A stretch of 57,637 nucleotides of DNA, from positions 1-57,637 of the forward strand of contig JAFGCG010000102.1 of assembly GCA_016932715.1 (NCBI GenBank). Reading direction: 5' to 3'. A program made the translations under genes and the position numbers. Positions 51,613-57,637 of the stretch are shown piece after piece. Positions within the stretch are counted from its first letter, which is position 1. Every line of letters starts with the position of its first letter. This DNA comes from Anaerolineales bacterium. Lineage in GTDB: Bacteria; Chloroflexota; Anaerolineae; Anaerolineales; Villigracilaceae. The notes under the pieces were generated by a model. It was not told the DNA's origin. It saw only the letters and a program-made list of their open reading frames with translations, and did not search any database.

Positions 51613-52602
51613 ATGGCAGATAAAGTTCTCAATTGGGGATTGCTTTCCACGGCGCGCATCAACCGCGCCCTCATCCCGCCGTTACAGGTTTCCAGGCGAA
51701 ATCACCTCCTGGCGGTTGCATCGCGGACGCAGGAGGCGGCCGACAACTATGCGCGTGAGCAGAACATTTCACGCGCGTATGGAACCTATGAAGCTCTGCT
51801 GGCTGACCCTGAAATCGACGTGATCTACAATCCGCTGCCGAATCATCTGCATGCCGAGTGGACGATCAAAGCCGTCGAGGCGGGCAAGCACGTGCTGTGC
51901 GAAAAGCCGCTGGCTTTGAGCGTGGAGGCAGTCGAGGCGATGAAGTCCGCGGCGCGCAAGCATGACCGCATCGTGGCGGAAGCCTTCATGTACCGGCATC
52001 ATGCGCAGACGCTCAAAGTGCAGGAACTGGTGAAGAACGGTTCGCTTGGCAGCTTGAAGCTGATCCGCGGTTCCTTCAGCTTCGTCCTCGACCGCGAGGG
52101 GGATGTGCGTCTCGACCCGGCCATGGGCGGCGGCAGCATCTGGGATGTGGGCTGCTATCCCATCAGCTACGCGCGGACCGTTGTCGGGGGGAATCCGCTC
52201 GAGGTGTTTGGCTGGCAGGTCACAGGTCCGACCGGGATCGATGAGACGTTCGTCGGGCAGATGCGCTTCGAGCATGACGTCTACGCCCAATTCGGCTGCA
52301 GTTTTGCCATCCCCTTCCATAACTTTATGGAGATCGTCGGGAGTGAAGGCACGTTGAATATCCCCAGTCCCTTCAAGCCTGATACCGATGAAAAAATCTA
52401 CCTGAGGCACGGCGAGAAGACAGAGACGATCAAGATCAAAGGGCAGGAAGTGTACCTCGGCGAAGTCGAGGACATGGCGGATGCGATCCTGCTTGGCCAT
52501 GATCCGCGTATTTCGCTCGACGACAGCCGTGCCAATGTCGCGGTCATCTGTGCTTTACTCGAATCGGCACGTTCCGGAAAGCCTGTTTCCATCAGCTACT
52601 AA
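51613..52602 (+). CDS. Gfo/Idh/MocA family oxidoreductase
   Basis: A 329-aa NAD(P)-dependent oxidoreductase: N-terminal Rossmann domain (WGLLSTARINRALIPPL), the EKPLAL motif with its catalytic Lys (HVLCEKPLALS), and the C-terminal alpha/beta domain with GGGSIWDVGCYPISYAR. Family members act on sugars and polyols (xylose, inositol, glucose-fructose). The GCYP sequence resembles the dimeric dihydrodiol/xylose dehydrogenase group. Single gene with a short leader. Confidence 0.9.
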   Translation: MADKVLNWGLLSTARINRALIPPLQVSRRNHLLAVASRTQEAADNYAREQNISRAYGTYEALLADPEIDVIYNPLPNHLHAEWTIKAVEAGKHVLCEKPLALSVEAVEAMKSAARKHDRIVAEAFMYRHHAQTLKVQELVKNGSLGSLKLIRGSFSFVLDREGDVRLDPAMGGGSIWDVGCYPISYARTVVGGNPLEVFGWQVTGPTGIDETFVGQMRFEHDVYAQFGCSFAIPFHNFMEIVGSEGTLNIPSPFKPDTDEKIYLRHGEKTETIKIKGQEVYLGEVEDMADAILLGHDPRISLDDSRANVAVICALLESARSGKPVSISY

Positions 52603-52676
52603 CAGCTATTAGCTGGCAACTAGACAATCCCGCGTCCCTCGACTACACTTGCGTCATTCTTTTTCGGAGGCATTAC

Positions 52677-53888
52677 ATGGACGTACTTACCGCAAACGAT
52701 GCTGTCACGCGTCGGATCAAAGCCATGACCGACCGTATCTCCGGTCTCAAAGAGCATGATTTGTACTTTTACAACCAGCCTGTCGAGGAAATGCTTGGCG
52801 ACTCAAAGGTGCGTGTGGCTGGGCGGGTGATGGGCATGTATGCTTCTTACAGTTATCTTGGACTGGTGGGACACCCGAGAATTAATGAAGCTGCGAAGAA
52901 GGCGGTGGATCAGTTTGGCACAGGGACAAACGGCGTCCGCACGCTGGCTGGCACACTGACGATTCACGATGAGCTCGAAGAGACCGTCGCGAACTTCAAA
53001 CATACCGAAGCCGCGATTACCTATACATCCGGTTATGCCACAAACTTATCGGTCATCTCAACGTTGATGGGGCGCGGCGATTACATATTTTCTGATAAAT
53101 TGAATCACGCCTCCATTGTGGATGGCTGCCTGATGTCCGGCGCGGAGTTCAGGCGTTTCCGTCATAAGGACATGGCACATCTCGAAGGTTTGCTCAGGAA
53201 CGCGCCTGCGGATGTTGCCAAAATGGTCATCGCGGACTCGGTCTTCAGCATGGATGGCGATATCATCGATCTGCCGAAAATGCTGGAACTGTGCAAAAAG
53301 TATAATGCCTGGCTGATGATCGACGAAGCGCACTCGGTGGGTATGCTGGGTGAAAAGGGGACGGGCATCGAAGAGTATTATGGCCTCGGCGATGTGATCG
53401 ATATTAAGATGGGCACGTTGAGCAAGACCATCCCTTCGGTGGGCGGATATGTCGCTGCCAAGAAAGATATCATCACGTATCTGCGTCATGCCAGCCGCGC
53501 CTACATTTTCTCTGCGGCGCTTCCGCCCGCTCAGGCTGCTGCGGCGAGCGAAGCCTTCAAAGTCATTTTGGATGAACCCTGGCGGATCGAACGTCTCAAC
53601 CAGAATACCAAACAGTTTATCAATGGGTTGAAAAGTATGGGCTTCGACACCATGTTGACGGAGACTGCCATTGTCCCGGTCCTGTGCGGCGAAGATGACA
53701 CGGCTTTTGCCCTGACCCGCGAAGCCCAGCACAATGATGTCTTCGTGTTACCGGTCGTTTCACCCGCTGTGCCGGAGGGGCTCGCCCGCCTGCGCGCCAC
53801 CGTCACTGCGGCGCATGAGCCGAGCGAGATCGAACGCGCCATGGACGTGATCGGTGAAGCGGGGAAGAAGCTGGGTATGATCAAGTAA
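52677..53888 (+). CDS. Alpha-oxoamine synthase (BioF/KBL/SPT family)
   Basis: A 403-aa PLP enzyme. PLP-lysine is Lys250 (GTLSKTIPSVGG), with DEAHS (216-220) and His144 (KLNHASIVDG) around the cofactor. The family condenses an amino acid with an acyl-CoA: 8-amino-7-oxononanoate synthase, 2-amino-3-ketobutyrate ligase or serine palmitoyltransferase. The N-terminal stretch with AGRVMGMYASYSYLGL suggests the SPT/KBL-like subgroup rather than a biotin operon, as no bio genes are nearby. GGAGG precedes the ATG. Confidence 0.9.
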   Translation: MDVLTANDAVTRRIKAMTDRISGLKEHDLYFYNQPVEEMLGDSKVRVAGRVMGMYASYSYLGLVGHPRINEAAKKAVDQFGTGTNGVRTLAGTLTIHDELEETVANFKHTEAAITYTSGYATNLSVISTLMGRGDYIFSDKLNHASIVDGCLMSGAEFRRFRHKDMAHLEGLLRNAPADVAKMVIADSVFSMDGDIIDLPKMLELCKKYNAWLMIDEAHSVGMLGEKGTGIEEYYGLGDVIDIKMGTLSKTIPSVGGYVAAKKDIITYLRHASRAYIFSAALPPAQAAAASEAFKVILDEPWRIERLNQNTKQFINGLKSMGFDTMLTETAIVPVLCGEDDTAFALTREAQHNDVFVLPVVSPAVPEGLARLRATVTAAHEPSEIERAMDVIGEAGKKLGMIK

Positions 53889-54069
53889 GGCGCCAGACAA
53901 ATCTTCATAAAAATCAAAGGAGAACAGGTACGTATTTGTTCTCTTTTTCGTTAAAATAGTTAACGAGTTGTTGCGGATAGGACAAGCCTGATAGGTACTG
54001 ATAAGATTTTTATAACATTTTTCTTATAAATTCTGGGTACAATGCCCTTATTGTAAAAGGAGTTGATTT

Positions 54070-55173
54070 ATGAGATGGCAATGGAAAGTAGGGACATTTG
54101 CTGGTATCGATGTATTCGTCCATGCAACCTTTCTGCTTCTGATCGGCTGGGTGGGTTACAGCCACTGGCTCCAGTATGAGTCCTGGGCAAAAGTTGCGGA
54201 GGGCATTCTTTTCATCCTGGTGCTCTTTCTTAGTGTCGTTCTGCATGAATACGGACACGCCCTGACCGCCCGCAAGTACGGGGTCAAAACCCGCGATATT
54301 ACTCTCTACCCGATCGGCGGGGTAGCGCGCCTCGAACGCATGCCGGAGAGACCGATCGAGGAGCTTTGGGTTGCCTTGATGGGACCTGCCGTCAACGTGG
54401 TGATTGCGGCGCTGCTTTTTGTGTATCTCTTCGCGACGAATGGACTGGTCCCGATGAGTGAGTTGACCATCGCTTCAGGCTCTTTCCTCGAGCGTCTGAT
54501 GCTGGTGAATATCACGCTGGTGTTATTCAACCTGCTCCCGGCGTTTCCCATGGATGGCGGCCGTGTGCTGCGTGCCCTGCTTGCCATGCGCATGGAATAT
54601 GTCCGTGCGACGCAGGTCGCTGCCAACATCGGTCAGGGTATGGCATTCCTGTTTGGGCTGGTGGGGCTGTTCGGCAATCCGTTCCTGCTCTTCATCGCCT
54701 TCTTCGTCTGGATCGGCGCCTCGCAGGAAGCCAGCATGGTGCAGATGAAAAACTCCATCAGCGGAATCCCCGTCACGCGTGCCATGCTGACCGATTTCAA
54801 GACCCTCGCGCAGCGCGATACTCTCTCGCAGGTCGTGGGTCTGCTCCTGGCTGGCTCACAGCATGACTTCCCCGTATTGGATGCAAATGGGAACGTGATC
54901 GGCATCCTGGAACGTGATACCTTTATCAATGTGCTCTCTCAGCGTGGGCAAAGCGTTCCGGTGGTTGAGGTCATGCGCCGCAACGTTCCCAGTGTCGACT
55001 CCCATGAAATGGTCGAGACGGTGCTCACGCGTCTGCAGGAATCCGGGGCAAAGACATTACCTGTGATGCACGGCGGCCGCTTCGTTGGACTGATCAACTC
55101 TGAGAACATCACCGAATTTCTCATGATCCGCTCGGCGTTGAAAACAGCCAGCCGGCTCCCGCAGCCTCTTTGA
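54070..55173 (+). CDS. Site-2 protease family (M50) metalloprotease with CBS pair
   Basis: A 367-aa integral membrane protease. HEYGH (His59, Glu60, His63) binds zinc and PMDGGR (Asp162) supplies the third ligand. Six hydrophobic segments are followed by two CBS domains (about 240-355) that usually sense an adenine nucleotide. Such proteins cleave membrane-bound regulators. AAAGGAG lies 7 nt before the ATG, behind a TACAAT box at 54038. Confidence 0.93.
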   Translation: MRWQWKVGTFAGIDVFVHATFLLLIGWVGYSHWLQYESWAKVAEGILFILVLFLSVVLHEYGHALTARKYGVKTRDITLYPIGGVARLERMPERPIEELWVALMGPAVNVVIAALLFVYLFATNGLVPMSELTIASGSFLERLMLVNITLVLFNLLPAFPMDGGRVLRALLAMRMEYVRATQVAANIGQGMAFLFGLVGLFGNPFLLFIAFFVWIGASQEASMVQMKNSISGIPVTRAMLTDFKTLAQRDTLSQVVGLLLAGSQHDFPVLDANGNVIGILERDTFINVLSQRGQSVPVVEVMRRNVPSVDSHEMVETVLTRLQESGAKTLPVMHGGRFVGLINSENITEFLMIRSALKTASRLPQPL

Positions 55174-55216
55174 TAAGAGAATTCTTATCCGGAAGTTTCA
55201 AAGTCTGAAATCACTG

Positions 55217-55222
55217 TATAAT
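55217..55222 (+). promoter_or_regulatory. -10 box for the riboswitch-DedA unit
   Basis: A perfect TATAAT directly upstream of the riboswitch. The -35 is weak. Confidence 0.5.
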
Positions 55223-55225
55223 CCG

Positions 55226-55352
55226 CAGACCCCTGATGGGGAGTAGCCGCCCGATTTGGGATGTGCAGCCGTCAATACGTGGCGCGAGGCGCCACCGGTT
55301 GCTCAGAGAAAGGCAAGACCATCGCCAATTCACTATGACGATGGTCTTTTTA
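55226..55352 (+). ncRNA. yybP-ykoY (manganese) riboswitch with expression-platform terminator
   Basis: The leader holds the conserved GGGGAGTAGCC, then CCGTCAATACG, a GGCGC/GCGCC arm, ACCGG, and the 3' signature GCAAGACC, in the order of the yybP-ykoY family, whose members bind Mn2+ through the two conserved internal loops. It is followed by GACCATCG/CGATGGTC (55317-55346) and TTTTTATT, an intrinsic terminator whose 5' arm includes the last bases of the aptamer (GACC). Metal binding should therefore prevent the terminator and turn the gene on. Confidence 0.9.
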
Positions 55353-55369
55353 TTCATAAAGGAGAAAAT

Positions 55370-56038
55370 ATGCTCGATACCTTCGAACAAACAATTCTCT
55401 CCGCCCTGCAGGTGATCTTCGATAAATTTGGCTGGTTTGGCGTGTTTGGGCTGATGCTCTTCGAAAATGCGACCGGCATTACACCCAGCGAGATCATCCT
55501 GACCTTCGCGGGCTGGATGCTGATCGAGCGCCACAGCATGCCTGCCTCCTTTATTCCGCTCGCAGGTTTGTACGCGGGCCTGGGAAGCGCGATCGGTGCC
55601 TCCATTCCCTACTGGGTCGCGCGGGTGGGCGGCCGCCCGCTCGTGAATCGATTTGCGAAGTTTTTTCGCATCCATCTCGATTACATCGAAAAAATCGAGG
55701 ACGAGTGCAGGAAATGGGGAGCAGGGATCGTCCTGGTCGGACGCCTCATTCCCGGCGTGCGAACGCTGATCAGCATACCGGCTGGGCTTGTGCGCATCCC
55801 TTTCCCTAAATTCTTCCTCGCCACGTTTGCAGGGGTATATGTCTGGTGTACGGTTCTGATCGGCGCGGGCTATGTTCTCGGGCACGAATGGCAGTTGATC
55901 AGTGACTACATCAAAACCCATGTGCCGCTTGTTCTCACCGCAGGTATTCTACTCGTCGCCGCGTATCTCGTGTACCGCTACCGCGCCTCCCTTTTGAACC
56001 TGGGCTGGACGCGCCAAAACAATAGAGAAGCAGACTGA
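55370..56038 (+). CDS. DedA family membrane protein
   Basis: A 222-aa protein of the DedA/VTT family: FENATGITPSEIILTFAGWM near the first re-entrant helix, YWVARVGGRPLVNRF, and the basic motif VLVGRLIPGVRTLISIPAG in the core with conserved Arg and Pro-Gly. DedA proteins are lipid-scramblase/transport-like, needed for envelope integrity and undecaprenyl phosphate recycling. AAAGGAG precedes the start. The yybP-ykoY leader ties its expression to manganese, which suggests a link to Mn homeostasis, for instance export or protection of Mn-dependent envelope steps (inference). Confidence 0.92.
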   Translation: MLDTFEQTILSALQVIFDKFGWFGVFGLMLFENATGITPSEIILTFAGWMLIERHSMPASFIPLAGLYAGLGSAIGASIPYWVARVGGRPLVNRFAKFFRIHLDYIEKIEDECRKWGAGIVLVGRLIPGVRTLISIPAGLVRIPFPKFFLATFAGVYVWCTVLIGAGYVLGHEWQLISDYIKTHVPLVLTAGILLVAAYLVYRYRASLLNLGWTRQNNREAD

Positions 56039-56043
56039 TGGAC

Positions 56044-57195
56044 CTATAGCACCCGTTCCAAAATCGCGGTCAATTCTCCCTCATCCAGCATAATCGGATT
56101 CCCCTTGAAACTATTTGCCCTGCGTGTCTTTTCCACCGCTTCCGGAAATTTCTCTTCACTCAGCCCATATCTGGAAAGCCCTGGAATGTTCAACGCGCTG
56201 ACCAATTCGCTGACCCACCTGACACCGTCGTGCGCGGTGGCATCTTTCTCGCCGGTCAGGATTTGCGCGATCTCCGTATAGCGCGCCAGCGCCGGGTGCC
56301 CGGGCTGGCGCGTTTCCAGCGCCCTGACATTGGCTTCCATCACCAGCGGCAGGAAGCGCGCACAAAGAATCCCGTGCGGCGCGTGCAGCATGCCGCCCAG
56401 CGGACCGGCGAACCCGTGCGCGGCTCCCAGCGCCGCGTTTGCTAAAGCCAACCCGCCGAAGAGGCTTGCCAGCGACATCCCGGCGCGGGCCTCTTTATCG
56501 GCGCCGTTCTCATAAGCGCGTCGCAGTGACCGCGCTGCGTGTGAGAGGCCCTCGCGGCAAATCGCGTCCGTCAGCGGGTTCGCCCTGGCGGAAACGAACG
56601 GCTCGATTAATTGGGTCAGCGCGTCCAGGCCGGAGCTGGCAGTGATCCCGGGCGGCAGGCTGTAGGTCAGTTCAGGGTCCACCAGTGCCAGGCGCGGCAG
56701 CATCAACGGGCTGCGCAGGCTGACTTTGACATTTTGCTCCGCTGATTCGAGTACGGCATTGCGTGTCACTTCTGAACCCGTGCCGGCAGTCGTCGGGATG
56801 GCAATACAGGGCAGTGGGGCGTTGACTAATGGCTGGCCCTTGCCGATCACTTCCAGATAATCGAATATCTCGCCGGGATTTGTCGCCAGCGCGGCAATCG
56901 CTTTACTCGCATCCAATACGCTTCCGCCGCCCAGCCCGATCACCATGTCGCAATCTGCGGCTGCCCTGACGCCCTCGCCCACCACTGCGATCGTCGGTTC
57001 GCCGCGGACCTCGAATTCGGTGAAGGGGATGCCTGAGGCAGACAGGATCTCCCTGCCGCGTGGGATCGCGTCCGACGAACCTCCGCGCACCCAAAGCAGA
57101 CGCCGCGCAGCGCCCTCGATCTGTTTACCAAGCTCCTTCAGTTTCCCGGCCCCGAAAAGGATCCGGCCGGCTGTGGCGAATTCAAAAGAAACCAT
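56044..57195 (-). CDS. Iron-containing alcohol dehydrogenase
   Basis: A 383-aa group III dehydrogenase: GGGSVLDASKAIAAL for NAD(P) binding, TAGTGSEVTRNAV following it, and the His residues in GLALANAALGAAHGFAGPLGG-type regions that hold iron. Similarity is to maleylacetate reductase and other fused-ring members as well as to alcohol dehydrogenases, so the substrate is open. It lies 3 nt behind the ABM-protein gene and is cotranscribed with it. Confidence 0.9.
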   Translation of the reverse strand: MVSFEFATAGRILFGAGKLKELGKQIEGAARRLLWVRGGSSDAIPRGREILSASGIPFTEFEVRGEPTIAVVGEGVRAAADCDMVIGLGGGSVLDASKAIAALATNPGEIFDYLEVIGKGQPLVNAPLPCIAIPTTAGTGSEVTRNAVLESAEQNVKVSLRSPLMLPRLALVDPELTYSLPPGITASSGLDALTQLIEPFVSARANPLTDAICREGLSHAARSLRRAYENGADKEARAGMSLASLFGGLALANAALGAAHGFAGPLGGMLHAPHGILCARFLPLVMEANVRALETRQPGHPALARYTEIAQILTGEKDATAHDGVRWVSELVSALNIPGLSRYGLSEEKFPEAVEKTRRANSFKGNPIMLDEGELTAILERVL

Positions 57196-57198
57196 GCT

Positions 57199-57504
57199 TT
57201 ACCAGCCTGAGTCATCAGGGAAAAGATTGATGTACTTGATGCCCTGCCTGGGTTCCGCCATCATTTTCATGACTGTCTCCCGCCAGCGCTTGTAATGAAG
57301 GGTCTCTTTATGCGCGCCGGAAGCCTCGGCGGTTTTATAGACTTCCACCAGGATGAATTTCGTGGGTTCATCTGTTTGTTGTATGACGTCGAAGCGTGCG
57401 ATGCCTGCCTCTTTGACGCTGTGGGTGGCATTCTCAATAGTTGCCTGTCTGAAGGCTTCTACAAATTCAGGTTTGACATGCACATGAACGTGGACAATTT
57501 GCAT
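57199..57504 (-). CDS. Antibiotic biosynthesis monooxygenase (ABM) domain protein
   Basis: A 101-aa dimeric ferredoxin-fold protein: [42 protein letters not shown] and [14 protein letters not shown] are the three family blocks. Members oxygenate quinols without a cofactor or, like LsrG, isomerise signal compounds. Partnered with an iron alcohol dehydrogenase on the same transcript, it may belong to degradation of an aromatic or quinone-like compound (inference). Confidence 0.88.
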   Translation of the reverse strand: MQIVHVHVHVKPEFVEAFRQATIENATHSVKEAGIARFDVIQQTDEPTKFILVEVYKTAEASGAHKETLHYKRWRETVMKMMAEPRQGIKYINLFPDDSGW

Positions 57505-57572
57505 TTTCTACTCCTGATCGTTTTGGGCTGAAAATATTCCAGATGCAGATTCTGATTGCCTTACAGAACGAT

Positions 57573-57635
57573 TTTGGGACGCAGAAAAACGCTGATTTTC
57601 GCTGATTCAAGACAAAAAATCTGCGTTTTCAGCGT
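57573..57635. repeat. Palindromic repeat (ACGCAGAAAAACGC family)
   Basis: ACGCAGAAAAACGCTGATT faces AAATCTGCGTTTTCAGCGT. It closes the window; the 5' ends 1-104 show nothing else recognisable. Confidence 0.6.
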
Positions 57636-57637
57636 GA

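Overview
The window is about 57.6 kb of bacterial chromosome of medium-to-high GC, densely coding on both strands. No rRNA, tRNA or CRISPR array was seen. The gene mix suggests a member of Chloroflexota, most likely class Anaerolineae. This is inference from gene content: isopentenyl phosphate kinase, a CarD-like regulator beside small RRM proteins, non-pyrrolysine MttB-family methyltransferases with a corrinoid protein, an F420-type (DDN) reductase, Thr/Pro-stalk surface proteins, and many families of short palindromic intergenic repeats.

Layout. 0.1-3 kb: an aberrant Fpg/Nei-like protein, a DmpA-type P1 peptidase and an ATP-grasp enzyme. 3-6.2 kb: a large secreted subtilase. 6.7-7.2 kb: a SlyD-like FKBP. 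7.2-12.8 kb: a minus-strand export locus (DrrA-like ATPase, two ABC-2 permeases, and two paralogous MFS transporters). 12.9-17.9 kb: an SH3-type lipoprotein, an XRE regulator, SufE, a rhodanese, a small ferredoxin-like-fold protein, and an RNHCP protein overlapping RsgA. 17.9-20.8 kb: a probable orphan structured RNA, a small membrane protein, two divergent RRM proteins with terminator-like leaders, and a CarD-like protein. 20.9-30.4 kb: a cytochrome c/IS relic, a transglutaminase, an acyl-CoA synthetase, an amidase diverging from a membrane glycosyltransferase-like protein, formate-THF ligase and isopentenyl phosphate kinase. 30.5-33.8 kb: two tandem surface proteins sharing one membrane anchor, and a thioesterase. 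33.9-36 kb: ChlI/ChlD-like chelatase genes joined at a nine-A run. 36.2-39.6 kb: an S1-domain protein, an M19 dipeptidase and two small membrane proteins. 39.7-45.6 kb: a corrinoid methyltransferase operon with a GntR regulator and an M20 hydrolase. 45.7-47.2 kb: NadD and a VapBC-type module. 47.2-57.5 kb: a DAO oxidoreductase, LigA, a REP-associated transposase with its palindromes, a DDN protein, a Gfo/Idh oxidoreductase, an alpha-oxoamine synthase, a CBS site-2 protease, a DedA protein behind a yybP-ykoY (Mn2+) riboswitch, an iron alcohol dehydrogenase and an ABM protein.

The most notable points are: (1) the chlI and chlD reading frames are joined by an A9 slippery run in exactly the right (-1) register, so one gene can give both a short ATPase and a long ATPase-VWA fusion; (2) an unassigned minus-strand transcription unit at about 18.33-18.53 kb has a near-consensus promoter, a long-range 8-bp stem and a strong terminator but no convincing ORF; (3) a Mn2+ riboswitch with terminator controls a DedA protein; (4) a complete-looking quaternary-amine-type demethylation operon has a palindromic operator over the regulator's start codon and repeats in its internal gaps; (5) both RRM genes carry terminator hairpins in their leaders; (6) at least six genes look leaderless or nearly so, two of them sharing one symmetric -10 element.
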